From: DASSBG01 sp963800395
Lineage (GTDB): Bacteria; Pseudomonadota; Gammaproteobacteria; Xanthomonadales; Rhodanobacteraceae
Assembly: GCA_963800395.1 (NCBI GenBank)
Contig: CAWDBD010000019.1
Coordinates: forward strand, 62,001-126,000
DNA length: 64,000 nt
Direction of reading: 5' to 3'
The position numbers and the translations under genes were made by a program. The notes beneath the pieces were generated by a model. It was not told the origin of the DNA, searched no databases, and saw only the letters and a list, made by a program, of their open reading frames with translations. Shown piece after piece: positions 18,378 to 28,707 of the stretch. Position 1 is the stretch's first letter. The number at the start of each line of letters is the position of its first letter.

Positions 18378-19939
18378 ATGTCAGCGCACACCACCCATCG
18401 CGAGGTCGACAACCTGCCGCTGCTGGTCGTCTCGATCATGCTGGCGACCCTGATGCAGGTGATCGACACGACCATCGCCAACGTCGCCCTGCCGCACATG
18501 CAGGGCTCGCTGTCGGCGACCCAGGACCAGGTCGCCTGGGTGCTGACCTCGTATATCGTGGCTGCGGCCATCGCCACGCCGGCGACCGGCTGGCTGGCCG
18601 GCCACTTCGGTCGCAAGCACTGCTGCTGGTCTCGATCGCCGGCTTCACCCTGCCTCGGTGCTGTGCGCCATGGCCACCAGCATCGGCGAGATGGTGGTAT
18701 TCCGCGTGCTGCAGGGTCTGTTCGGCGCCGCGCTGGTACCGATCTCGCAATCCTCGCTGCTGGATTCGTTCCCGCCGCGAAAAGCACGGCGCGGCCATGG
18801 CCATGTGGGGCATGGGCATCATGGTCGGCCCGATCCTGGGCCCGCCGCTGGGTGGCTGGCTGACCGAGACCTATTCCTGGCACTGGGTGTTCCTGATCAA
18901 CGTGCCGCTGGGCATCCTGGCGCTGCTCGGCGTGCATGGCCAGCGTGCCGGCCGACGAGCACCAGCCGAGCCGCTTCGACTGGCGCGGTTTCGTGCTTGC
19001 TGGCCATGGGTATTGCCGCGCTGCAGCTGATCCTGGACCGCGGCAACCAGGAGGACTGGCTCGTCCTCGACCGAGATCCTGATCGAGATGGCGCTGGCGT
19101 TTCTCGGCTTGTATCTGTACTTCGTGCACTGGCGCGAGGTCAAGCGACCGTTCGTCGACCTGGGCCTGCTCGGCGACCGCAATTTCGGCGCCGCCAACGC
19201 TGTTCATCTTCATCATCGGCGTGGTGCTGTTCGCGACCATGGCGCTGCTGCCGCCGTACCTGCAGAACCTGATGAATTATCCGGTCATCACCACCGGCAT
19301 GCTGCTGGCGCCGCGCGGTGTCGGCACCCTGGTGGCGATGGTGCTGGTGGGGCGCATCCTGGCGCGCGGCATCGACCCGCGCATGCCGGCCGCGATCGGC
19401 ATCAGCCTGACCGCGCTGTCGATGTGGATGATCACCGGCTGGAATGCCGACGTGCCGGTGTGGCCGATCATCAATGCCGGCGTGGTCCAGGGCCTGGGAC
19501 TGGGACTGGTGTTCGTGCCGGTCTCGACCATGGCCTACGCCACGCCTGCCGATGGGCACGCGCACCGAAGCCGCCGGCATCTACAGCCTGGTGCGCAACA
19601 TCGGTTCCAGCGTCGGCATCTCGATCGTGTTTACGCTGGCGGCGCGCTACACCCAGATCAACCATGCCGAGATCGCCAGCCGCGTGTCGGCCTACAGCGC
19701 CAATCCGCTACCCGACGAGCATGCACACCACTCCAGGGCCTGGCCATGCTCAATGGCGAAATCACCCGCCAGGCCGCCGCCATCGGCTACATCAACGATT
19801 TCTGGCTGATGACCTGGCTGACCCTGGCCACCCTGCCCCTGCTGCTGCTGTTCCGGGTGCCCGGCAAGTCCAACAACGCAAGCAAAAACTGGCCGAGGAC
19901 CCGACCGAACCGGAACCGGAGATGCTGCCGGATCATTAG
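18378..19939 (+). pseudogene. EmrB-like MFS (DHA2) multidrug efflux transporter, many frame breaks
   Basis: The pieces together make one 14-helix DHA2 transporter of about 520 residues. They include MLATLMQVIDTTIANVALPH (helix 1 with the DHA signature), VAWVLTSYIVAAAIATPATG (motif C-like), GMGIMVGPILGPPLGG, then YLQNLMNYPVITTGMLLAPR, and RTEAAGIYSLVRNIGSSVGI near the C-terminus. At least six frame changes lie between 18620 and 19880, some insertions and some deletions. It is co-transcribed with MarR and EmrA genes and would expel hydrophobic toxic compounds through a TolC-like channel. The number of breaks in an otherwise conserved protein suggests locally poor base calling. Confidence 0.82.
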
Positions 19940-19955
19940 GCGACAGCCAAACCGT

Positions 19956-21399
19956 CTACTCCTCGCCCTTGTCGTCCTTGAACGCGCCCGGCGCGGAACC
20001 GAAATCGCCGTCGGCCTGGGCCGCCATCCAGACAAAGGTCGCATACACCGCAACGTTCTGCGCCAGCTCGTCGGGCTTGATCTTGTCCAGGGTGTCGTTG
20101 GCGGTATGGTGCCAGTCGAAATAGTGGGTCCCGTCCTGGCTGAGTGACAGGCCGGCCATGCCGATCGCGTGCATCTGCGACAGATCCGACCCGCCGCTTC
20201 CGCCACGCTCGGCATCGTAGACAACGCCCAGGGGTTTCATCACCGCTGCCATCTGCTCGATGGCATGCCGCGCGCCGGGTTTGACGCTGGCGCTCAGGCG
20301 CCAGATCCTGCCGGCACCGAAGTCCGACTCGGCACCCAGCACATGGCTCGGCCACCTCGTCTGCATGCGCCTTGGCATAGGCGCGCGCGCCCCACAGGCC
20401 CATCTCCTCGTTGGCGAAGGCAATCACCCGGACCGAGCGTGCCGGCCGTTGCGGCATGGTGCCGACCAGGTGCGCCGCCGCCGCAGCAATGGCAACCCCG
20501 GCGCCATCGTCGATGGCACCGGTACCCGGATCCCATGAATCAAGGTGGCCACCGATGGCCACCACCTGCTCGGGATGCGTGGCGCCGTTGATCTGCCCGA
20601 TCACGTTGGCGCCGGTGTATTGACCGTCCACGCCCACATCAAGATCCAGATGCACCATGACCGGCTTGTCATAGCCCAGAATGCGTTCAAGCTGGTCGGC
20701 ATCGGGATTGGACAGTGCCGCCGCCGGTATGGCCCTGGACGGGTCGGGGAAACCGGTCACGCCGGTATGCGCAATGCGCTGATGGGCATCGGTACCGGCC
20801 GAACGCAGAAGATAGGCGGCCGCGCCCTTGCTCGCCGCCAGGGGCGGTCCGGCCACGCGGATCGACGAGCCGATACGATAGTCGCGACCGTCCCTGAAAC
20901 GATGCATGCGTTCGCCGATATAGACGATGCGACCCTTGACCTGGTCCGGATCGGCCTGCTTCAGCGCATCCAGGTTCTTGAAACGGATCACCTGCGCCGT
21001 CAGCCCGCCCGCGGGAGTCGCCGCCGAGTAGCCCAGGGCGCTCAGCACCAGCTTCTGCGGAAACGGCGACACGATCGAGCCCGATTCGTGGCGACGCACC
21101 CATTTGGGATAGCTCACCGGTTCGGTCCAGACCTTGTCGAATCCCAGCTTCCTGAAGCGCGCCACGACCCAGTCCCGGGCACGCTTGTCATTGGCACCAC
21201 CGGCCAGACGCGGTCCGATCTCGGTGCTCAGGTCACGCACGAAGTTCCAGGCAGTGGGGTCGTCAAGCGCCCGGTCGCGCAGTTGCGCGGCCGCGCTGAC
21301 CGCTGCCTGGCCGACGCGGGTCTGGTCGGCCGCATGCACGCTCATCAGCGGTGCACACAGACCGACGGTCAATACCAGCATAAGGATCGAATGGCGCAT
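19956..21399 (-). pseudogene. secreted M28-family zinc aminopeptidase, one frameshift
   Basis: The protein has a signal peptide (residues 1-24, ending VHA-ADQ), a protease-associated-like insert, and an M28 catalytic domain. Zinc ligands are visible as GGHLDSW, the AIDDGAG aspartate, FANEEMG (ligand plus catalytic Glu) and GTHYFDWHHT near the C-terminus. A missing base near 20345-20352 separates HADEVA from SHVLGAESDFGAG; correcting it gives about 480 residues. It should cleave N-terminal residues or dipeptides in the periplasm or outside the cell. It is convergent with the EmrB gene, 16 bases away. Confidence 0.85.
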
Positions 21400-21543
21400 G
21401 CGCTTTCCCCCGAGAAAAGACTCATTATGCCCGCCACAACGGGCTGACGTTGGTGCCGAAAGTCACAGCATCAGGCTACGTGACGGCCCGCAAGAACGCG
21501 TTTGCCGGACCCGGCAGTGGATCCTTGGCTACAATCGCCCCCC

Positions 21544-22467
21544 ATGTCTGCCGAAACCGCTCCCCGGCTGCCGCGCCGATTGCTGCTGCCACAACACTGG
21601 CCATCCTGGATGGGCATCGCCATGATCTGGCTGCTGGCCCGCTTGCCGCGCGCCGCACTGATGTCCCTGGGCAGTGGCCTCGGTCGTCTTCTCGGCCGGC
21701 TGCCCGTGGCGCGCAAGCGCATTGCCCAGCGCAATATCGCGCTGTGCTTTCCGCAACTGGATGCCGACGCGCGCCAGCGCCTGCTGCAGGCCAACATGCG
21801 GGACCTGGGTTTCATGCTGGCCGAATTCAGCCTCGGCTGGATGGGCAGCGACCGGGCCATGGCGCGCATCCCGCTGCAGATCGAGGGTGTGGAGCACCTG
21901 GAGAAGCTGCACGCCGAAGGTCGCGGCGGACTGCTGGTGGGCGCGCATTTCTCGCATCTGGAATTGTGCGCGCGGCTGGTTTCGCGGCACGTGCGCATTG
22001 CCGGCATGTATCGCGAGATGGACAGCCCGGTATTCGAGTGGGCCGTCCTGCGCGCGCGCCTGGGCTATGCCAGCGCCATGTTCAGCAAGAGCGATACGCT
22101 GGGCAGCGTGCGCTATCTGAAGCGAGGCGGCGTGCTGTGGTATGCGCCCGATCAGGACATGCGCGGCAAGGGGCACGTGTTCGCGCCGTTCTTCGGTATT
22201 GAAGCGGCCACCATCACCGCCACCCATCATCTGGCGCGCCTGTCCGGTGCGGCGGTGCTGCCCTTCTTTCATCGACGCACGGACGATGGCGGCTATGCCA
22301 TACGCATTGCCGCACCCCTGGCCGACTTCCCCGGGCCGGACGTGGTGCAGGACACGGCTCGCATCAACGCCGAGATCGAGACCATGGTCAGGGCCGCACC
22401 CGAGCAATACCTGTGGGCGCACAAGCGTTTCAAGACTCGTCCGGAGGGTGAACCCGGGGTGTATTGA
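21544..22467 (+). CDS. lipid A biosynthesis acyltransferase (LpxL/HtrB/LpxM family)
   Basis: A 307-residue inner-membrane enzyme. After an N-terminal anchor helix (about residues 20-45) it shows the HX4E catalytic pair in GAHFSHLE (near residue 140). The family blocks YREMDSPVFEWAVLRAR and VLWYAPDQDM follow, and QYLWAHKRFKTRP ends the domain. It adds a secondary acyl chain to lipid A using acyl-ACP. The ATG at 21544 lies only about ten bases after a TACAAT (-10-like) box, so the leader would be very short. Whether it is LpxL or LpxM cannot be told from one copy. Confidence 0.9.
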   Translation: MSAETAPRLPRRLLLPQHWPSWMGIAMIWLLARLPRAALMSLGSGLGRLLGRLPVARKRIAQRNIALCFPQLDADARQRLLQANMRDLGFMLAEFSLGWMGSDRAMARIPLQIEGVEHLEKLHAEGRGGLLVGAHFSHLELCARLVSRHVRIAGMYREMDSPVFEWAVLRARLGYASAMFSKSDTLGSVRYLKRGGVLWYAPDQDMRGKGHVFAPFFGIEAATITATHHLARLSGAAVLPFFHRRTDDGGYAIRIAAPLADFPGPDVVQDTARINAEIETMVRAAPEQYLWAHKRFKTRPEGEPGVY

Positions 22468-22482
22468 ATTGGAACGGGACTC

Positions 22483-22545
22483 GGGACGAGTCGGGAGTCG
22501 GGATGGGGAGTCGGGAGTCGGGAGTCGGGAGTCGGGATGCAGCGT
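22483..22545. repeat. GAGTCGGG short tandem repeat
   Basis: Eight-base GAGTCGGG units are repeated, first interrupted and then in at least four perfect copies (about 22508-22541). A related GAGTCCC tandem occurs at 8529-8552. It lies directly after the acyltransferase stop codon and contains no gene. Confidence 0.7.
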
Positions 22546-22578
22546 CCGCAAAGGCCGCAAGAAGCGTAATGCCCCCGT

Positions 22579-22935
22579 CGGGCCCGGAACCTTGCGCAGA
22601 AAATTCCTGGCGATAGCCATGCCCCGCATGAACACAGCCCCCTGCGTCAGGGGGCGATTCGGCGCATCACGAATGGGGGTGTCGAAGAGCATGCCGGGGC
22701 CCGGAACCTTGCGCAGCAAAATCCTGGCGATAGCCATGCCCCGCATGAACACAGCCCCCTGAGTCAGGGGGCGATTCGTGCGCAGCACGAATGGGGTGTG
22801 GAAGAGCATGCCGGGGCCCGGAACTTTGCGCAGCAAAGTTTTGGGGATAGACATGCGCAGCAGGGCTATCGGCAAGCATGCCGGGGCCCGGAACCTTGCG
22901 CAGCAAAGTTTTGTGGATAGACATGCGCAGCAGGG
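22579..22935. repeat. tandem dispersed repeat, about 117-bp units plus two short units
   Basis: There are two long units (about 22579-22695 and 22696-22814) and two shortened ones (about 22815-22884 and 22885-22935). Each begins GGGCCCGGAACCTTGCGCAG. The long units contain CCCCCTGcGTCAGGGGG, a palindrome-like block. Reverse-complement relatives occur at 37777-38090. No coding function is evident. Both sites border LPS or O-antigen genes. Confidence 0.7.
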
Positions 22936-23727
22936 CTATCGCTCCCCCTGGCGCTCCTGCGAGCCGCGATCCCGATCGCGCCGGTTTTGGCGTGCCTCGT
23001 GCAGCTTGGCGTACTTCAGGAACACGTAGAACGCGCCGGTGACGCTGGCGATGAAGCCGGCCCAGCCGTTCAGGAAATAGCGCTTGAACAGGTACTGGCG
23101 CAGGAAGAACACCGGCGGATACAGCACCATGCGCACGCCGGTGAAACGCTGCCCCCGGCGCAGCTTGTGCGCCACCAGGCCGCTGGAATAGCGGTTGATC
23201 TTGTCCACCCGCGTGGCGATGTCGGCATCGCCGTCGTTGACGAAATCGGCCTGCATGCAGCGTCCGCACCGGACCGTCGACCTCACCGCGGCATGCACCT
23301 CGACATCGTTCATGCCGCCACGGCGGCGATCGAACAGGCGCAGATGCGCGTTGCGCTGGCTGCGCGGTGCTGCACGGTCCAGAACATGCGCTCGCGCCGC
23401 GGCAGGCGGAATACCCGGCGACCTGCGGCGCGACCAGCGCCCGCTCGATCACCGCGCGCGTGCCCGGCGACAGGATCTCGTCGGCATCCAGGTTGAGCAC
23501 CCAGTCATGGCGCGCCATGTCGATGGCGCGCTGCTTCTGCGGGCCGATAATCGTCGAACGGGTGCATCTCCACGCGCGCGCCGTGGCGCTCGGCGATGGC
23601 CACGGTATCGTCGCTCGGAGCCCGAATCGAGCACCACCAGGTCCTCGGCCCAGTCCACCTCGCGCAGGCAGCGCTCCAGCGTATCGGCATTGTTGTAGGT
23701 GATGACCACCACCGACAGCGGCTTCAC
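22936..23727 (-). pseudogene. family 2 glycosyltransferase (WaaE/KdtX-like), frame breaks
   Basis: The N-terminal block KPLSVVVITYNNADTLERCL opens a GT-A fold. Next come SGSSDDT-like and QKQRAIDMARHDWVLNLDAD pieces, where the DAD is the metal-binding motif. The C-terminal frame has LRQYLFKRYFLNGWAGFIAS, the amphipathic tail of core-LPS GT2 enzymes. The pieces lie in three frames between about 23260 and 23650. The GTG at 23727 overlaps the ligase stop (GTGA), supporting that start and translational coupling. It probably adds a sugar to lipid A-core at the inner membrane. The repeat cluster abuts its 3' end. Confidence 0.75.
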
Positions 23728-24993
23728 GCGCGGCCATGCGGCACCTCCGTCGGCGTCTCGACCACGTACAGCGCCGCGCACCACAGCGCCAGCAGCCACC
23801 AGAACAACAGCCCCCACCAGGCCGAGTAGAACGCCAGGTGCGTGTTCAGCGGGAACAGGCGTCACGCCCAGCGCCACGCTGGCGGGGAAGGCGCGCCGGC
23901 GCGCATCAGGCGCCGGCCCGCCGCCAGGCCCGGAAGGCCACGCCGCTGCCGGCCAGCCAGGCAGCAGGCCGAGCGTGCCGGTCTCGCTGGCCACTTCCAG
24001 CAGCCACTGGTGCGCATGGCAGGCCCCTGGCCCTGGCCGCAGGCTTCTCGCTGACCACGAAATGATCGCCGGGCCGGGCATAGTCGGGATAGGCATAGCG
24101 GAAACCGCGCACGCCCACGCCGTTGACCGGATGCGCCGCGTACATGCGCGCGGCCGCGCCCCAGATGTCCAGACGTCCGCTCAGGGCCCTGTCAGCGCTG
24201 CGCTCGGTGTCGCTGCAGGACCTGCGTGCTGCGCTGCATGCGCTGCAAAGCGCGGCGAGACTGCCAGGCCACGCGCCATCCGCCAGCGCCACGCCGCACC
24301 GGCCGCCAGCCAGGCGGCGCGCTCGGCCGGCGTGCGCGCCTCGTGCCAGGCGAAGGCCAGCACCACCAGGGCATAGGTCAGCCAGGCCGCGCGCGAGCCG
24401 GCCAGCAGGACGGGCCCAGCAGCAGCATGGCCAGCAGCGACACCGCGCCAGGCCCCAGCGCTCCCGCGCGGCCACAGCAGCAGAACGGTGACAGGCTCGC
24501 CAGCACCGGGCCCAGCTTCAGGTTGTCGGCACCGAAGATGCCGGAGATGCGCAAGGGCGCGGCGGCACCGCCGAGGCTCCAGCCGGTCAGGATCTGCACC
24601 CAGGCATCGAGCGCCCACAGCGCCACCACGGCGGCCATGGGCAGATAGAGCACATGGACTGCGCCGCTGGCGCAGCACCCAGCACACGTACAGGCCCAAC
24701 GGCACGTAGCGCAGGATGCCGGCCACCGTGACCCAGCTCTGCCCGGGGCCACCGCGCCGGGCAGCGACACCAGCGCCGCGCCGAAATAGGCGGCAAACAG
24801 CAGCGCGAGCAGGCGCACACGAGCGCAGCTGCGCCAGCGCAGCCAGTGCCGCCAGGCAACCCAGGCCGCCGAGCAGGCCCAGCAGCGTGCCCAGTTCGCT
24901 GGCGCGGCCGACCGGCAGCAGCGCCAGACCAGCCAGAACGGCAGCAGCGAGAGGCCAGAGCGGCTGCAGGCCGCGCAACAGGCGTTCATGCAT
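23724..24993 (-). pseudogene. O-antigen ligase / polymerase family (WaaL/Wzy-like) membrane protein, frame breaks
   Basis: A hydrophobic protein of about 420 residues assembled from several frames. The N-terminal helices start MHERLLRGLQPLWPLAAAVL. A later segment reads SGRLDIWGAAARMYAAHPVN and then GVGVRGFRYAYPDYARPGDH, the periplasmic-loop signature of Wzy_C/O-antigen ligase proteins. HAHQWLLEVASETGTLGLL precedes the last helices, and the C-terminus ends ETPTEVPHGRA. It would join polymerised O-antigen to lipid A-core in the periplasm, or polymerise it. The gene overlaps the GT4 gene by eight bases upstream and the GT2 gene by four downstream. Confidence 0.7.
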
Positions 24994-26119
24994 TGCTGCA
25001 GCCGGCCAGTTGCCGGTACGACCTCGCAGCACGGATGACTGCATCGCTCCAGGGTGTAGTCCGAGCGGCGCGATCGAGGGCGCCAGGCGCAGCAATTCGG
25101 CGGCGCGCTCGACCAGGCGCTCGCGATCGCCCAGCGGCACGCGCCCGGCCGGATACAGTTCGGCCAGCAGCTCGCCCACGCCGCCATGCGCGTAGCCGAG
25201 CACCGGCCGGCACAGCGACAGGGCCTCGATCACGGTGCGGCCGAACGATTCGGGCTTGTTGGACAGCTGCAGGATCAGCGCCGAGACCGCGAAGATGTCG
25301 CGCACGTCGTCGCGCGGCGGCGTCATGACCACCTTGTCGCCGAGGCCGCGGCTGCCGCCAGCTTGCGCAACTCCTCCACATAGGCTTCGCGCCCGCGCTC
25401 GAGCACGCCCAGCAGCAGCAGCCGCGCCTCGATGCCGCGGCCTTGCAGCCCGGCCAGCAGCTCGATGGCATCGGCATGCCCCTTCAGGCGGGTGCCGCGA
25501 CCCGGCAGGGTCAGCAGCGGCGCCCCCCGCCGGGAAGTCGCTTTAGAAGACGCGCCACCCACTCCGCCTCGGGCGGTAGCCGTAGGGAAACTCCTCGGGT
25601 CCACGCCGCGCGGGATGACCACCAGCCGCGACCGATCGAATCCGGGATAGTGGCGCAGGATGTAGTCGCGCACGCCTGCGAAACCACGATCACGCGATCG
25701 CCGCGCAGCATGATCGGCTGTAGAACCCGGCGAGTTGAGCCCGTGCACGGTGGTGACGGCGCGCGGCCAGGCCGCGCAAGGCCACCAGGCCATCCAGGCC
25801 GGCAGCCGCGAGCGCGCATGCACGATATCGGCCTGCGATCCCGCAGCATCCGCCGCAGGGCACGACCTTGCCAAGCGTCGCAGCGACTTGCGGCCGATAT
25901 CCAGCGTATGTGCTCGCTGCCCTCGGCCTCGAGGTGCTCCACCAGGCGGCCGCCGGCCGAAACCACGATGGAACGATGCCCGGCCGCGACCAGCGCGCGG
26001 GCGATTTCCAGGGTCGAACGCTCGGCGCCGCCGCTCTCGAGCGCAGGCATCAGCTGGACCACGGTCAGGCAGCGGCCCTTCTCAGGCGCGCTGCCGGATG
26101 GCTGGACACTGCGCGTCAT
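24986..26119 (-). pseudogene. family 4 (GT-B) glycosyltransferase, frame breaks
   Basis: The start MTRSVQPSGSAPEKG leads to LTVVQLMPALESGGAERSTL, the donor-side glycine loop of GT4 enzymes. Further blocks in other frames include AVTTVHGLNSPG, RGVDPRSF, then LSNKPESFGRTVIEALSLCR with the EX7E-like motif, and a C-terminal YRQLAGCSNA. At least four frame changes occur. The enzyme transfers a sugar to lipid A-core or a lipid-linked O-unit on the cytoplasmic face. The ATG overlaps the stop of the zinc-finger gene (ATGA), so four genes form one leftward operon. Confidence 0.75.
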
Positions 26120-26378
26120 GGCGGCGCCGGCTCAGTCCATGCCGTCTTGTCGGCCGCTTCGGCTGCCAGCTCGAAGTGCGCGCCGCAATAGGGGCACTGC
26201 ACCTTGCCGCCATCTTCGACGATAGGCAGGTAGACGCGCGGGTGCGAATTCCACAGCGTCATGTCCGGCATCGGGCAGGACAACGGCAGGTCGTCGGCGG
26301 TGATCTGATAATGCCGCTCGGCATTGGCCAGAACCGGTTGTTCCGTCGCTGCGCCACGCGGCTTTCTTTGGACGCCAT
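26116..26378 (-). pseudogene. zinc-finger CHCC-type small protein, one frameshift
   Basis: After one missing base near 26350-26358 this reads as an 87-residue protein with ADDLPLSCPMPDMTLWNSHP and then VQCPYCGAHFEL. The cysteine, histidine and CxxC together are the zf-CHCC (NDUFS6-like) signature. GGAG precedes the ATG at 26378. Such proteins often sit at the head of LPS glycosyltransferase or branched-chain aminotransferase operons in this order. Here it is the first gene of the four-gene LPS cluster. Its role beyond zinc binding is unknown. Confidence 0.7.
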
Positions 26379-26658
26379 TTTTACAACTCCGCGTGAATAA
26401 ACTCCTAATATATCACAACGCAAACCGACTGCGTGGTCTGGAGTCTGTCGGCTTTGGGTGACAGGGTCGAGAGTTCGACTGCGTCAGAAACTGTCCCCCT
26501 TGTACTTTCGGTTGCGGAAGGTTTCCGCTCGACAGATGAACGGGGAAGTGGGCCGCGCGGACGGACTGGAGCGCCGGGCAGGCGGTACCTGACAGCCTGC
26601 GGCCGCGGCAAGACCGGTGGCATTCTGACAACCTTTTTGTGTTCGGGGAGTAATGACC

Positions 26659-27907
26659 ATGGATTTCGGCAAACTGATTGCCAGGGTGATGGCCATCCTC
26701 CTCAAGCCCAAGCACGAGTGGGCCGTGATCGCCGGTGAAAGCGGACCAGCGGCGCGCTGTACAGCAAGTACATCGTCTGGCTGGCTGCCATTCCGCCGGT
26801 GTTCGGGTTCATCAGGACCAGCCTGATGGGCTACGCCGGCATCGGCTGCGGCCTCGGCCGCATGGTCCTGAGCTACCTCTTCATCCTGGTGCTGGTCTAC
26901 GTGGTCGCGGTCATTGTCAACGCGCTGGCGCCAGCTTCGATGCGCAAAGAGACACATCCAGGCCCTGAAGACGGTGGCCTACGCCTATACCGCCTCGTGG
27001 GTGGCCGGCACCGCGGTGATCATCCCGGGCCTGGGCAGGCTGATTATGCTGGCCGGCGGCATCTACAGCATCTATCTGCTGTACCTGGGCCTGCCGCACA
27101 CCATGAAGTGCCCGCGGGAGAAGAGCCGTCGGCTATACCGCGGTCACGGTCATCATCACCCTGCAGCTGGGCATGGTTCTCGGCTGGCTCATCATCGGCA
27201 GCATGTTCGCCAGCGGCGCGCACATGGCCGGTGGCATGTTCGGAGCCACGGGTTCCGATAGCGCCCATTTCGACAAGGACAGCCGTCTGGGGAAACTCCA
27301 GGCGATGTCCGAGCGCATGCAGGAAGCCAGCAAGAAGATGGAAGCCGCGCAGAAGTCCGGCGACACCAAGGCCAGCAACGAAGCCCTGGGCACGATGATG
27401 GCGGCCATGTCCGGCAGCAAGAAGCCGGTCGAGGCGCTTTCGACCGATCAGATCAAGTCGTTCCTGCCCGAGTCGGTGAACGGTCTTGATCGCACCAGCA
27501 TTTCGGCCGAGCGCAACATGGCCATGGGCATGCAGATTGCCCAGGCCAGGGCGGAGTACACCAGCAAGGCCGATGACGATGGCAGCCGCGGGCGTCAGCG
27601 CCTGCGTCTGGAAGTGATGGACAGCGGCGGCGCCAAGGCCATTCTGGGCATGGCCGGCATGTTTGGCCACGAGTCGGAAAAGCAGACCGAAAACGGCTTC
27701 GAACGCAGCTACAGCAAGGACGGCCAGATGTTCGAGGAAAAATGGGATGGCAAGTACAAGCGCGGCAAGTATGCCGTGGTCATCGGCGGCCGTTTCAAGG
27801 TTGAAGCCAACGGCGATGCCGACAGCTTCGAGGACCTCAAGCGCGCCGTGGCCAGCGTTGATCTGCAGCGCCTGGCCAGCCTCAAGGACTCAGGCGTCAC
27901 CCAGTAG
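26659..27907 (+). pseudogene. Yip1-family membrane protein with long polar C-terminal domain, frame breaks
   Basis: The N-terminus MDFGKLIARVMAILLKPKHE is the standard bacterial Yip1-domain entry. Five hydrophobic helices follow in pieces from 26745 to 27210, including SWVAGTAVIIPGLG. A soluble domain of about 230 residues then starts with a Met- and Lys-rich helical region (27290-27420). Frame changes are needed near 26735, 26945 and 27122. GGGGAG lies eight bases before the ATG at 26659, whereas the ATG at 26653 is too close. The function is unknown; the C-terminal domain lacks recognisable catalytic motifs. Confidence 0.65.
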
Positions 27908-27962
27908 CCAGCAACGCATCTCATGCTCGGCCGGACGGCATGAGCATGACCGCCATTGCGGG

Positions 27963-28607
27963 TCATCCCGGCGCCTGCCGGGATGGCCTCGCGGTGAATA
28001 GCAGTGACGGCGAGTCCGACGAGCTCTCGACGGCCTCGGTGGTCATGCTCAGGTCGATGCGATCACTGACCATCGGCACATACATCTTGACGCCGAAGTC
28101 CGAGCGATTCAGGTGTGCCGTGGCGTTGAACGCGGCGGCCCGGGCCTTGGCCATCGGCTGCACACCCACCTTGTTGACATGTACGTCCAGCGTTATCGGG
28201 CGGGTCACTCCGTGTACCGTGAGGTCGCCGGTGACCTTGAGCGCGTCTGGCGCCGCGCCCGCTTCCACATGGGTGCTCTTGAAGTGGATGTTGGGCCATT
28301 TGGCGACATCGAAGAAATCACTGCTCTGCAGATGCTCGTCCAGTTTGTCCGACGAGGTGTGCACGCTTGAGACCGGAATGCTGACTTCGACCGATGACGC
28401 CCCGGGTTTGTCCGGGTCATAGGTCAGGGTGCCGGTCACATGATCGAACATGGCGCTGGGACGGGAGAATCCGAAATGATCCCAGGTTGCCACGATATCG
28501 GTGTGGTTCGGATCAAGGGTGTAGGTGACCGGGGCCGCGCGCGCTGCCGGGCCTGCAGAAAGAAGGATCGCGGCGGCCATGCCGATTGCGAAAATGGGAG
28601 TGCGCAT
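27963..28607 (-). CDS. periplasmic YceI-family lipid-binding protein
   Basis: A 214-residue protein with a signal peptide (residues 1-24, ending ARA-APV). The YceI lipocalin-like domain begins TYTLDPNHTDIVATWDHFGF and contains SSDFFDVAKWPNIHFKST and LTVHGVTRPITLDV, the usual family blocks. YceI proteins bind isoprenoid or fatty-acyl ligands in a beta-barrel. GGAG precedes the ATG at 28607. Its last residues (RPSRQAPG) and stop lie within a GTCATCCCGGC-type palindrome, so the repeat seems to have replaced the original 3' end. Confidence 0.92.
   Translation of the reverse strand: MRTPIFAIGMAAAILLSAGPAARAAPVTYTLDPNHTDIVATWDHFGFSRPSAMFDHVTGTLTYDPDKPGASSVEVSIPVSSVHTSSDKLDEHLQSSDFFDVAKWPNIHFKSTHVEAGAAPDALKVTGDLTVHGVTRPITLDVHVNKVGVQPMAKARAAAFNATAHLNRSDFGVKMYVPMVSDRIDLSMTTEAVESSSDSPSLLFTARPSRQAPG
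27964..27985. repeat. palindromic repeat CATCCCGGC overlapping the end of the YceI gene
   Basis: CATCCCGGC (27964-27972) and GCCGGGATG (27977-27985) form a tight hairpin with a four-base loop. It overlaps the last codons and stop of the YceI gene and faces the Yip1-like gene 56 bases away, so it may serve as a shared transcript end. Confidence 0.65.
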
Positions 28608-28707
28608 GGGGACTCCTTGAACGGGTGGTGACAGGAAATGCTTGACGACTGCCGTCAATATGCGAGCATCCAGCTTAGTCAAGGCAAACCCAATGTGAAG
28701 TGAATAC

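Noticed and set aside
22579..22935. CRISPR-like or coding tandem repeats
   Set aside because: Units are over 100 bases and nearly contiguous; open frames across them are repeat translations without ribosome sites.
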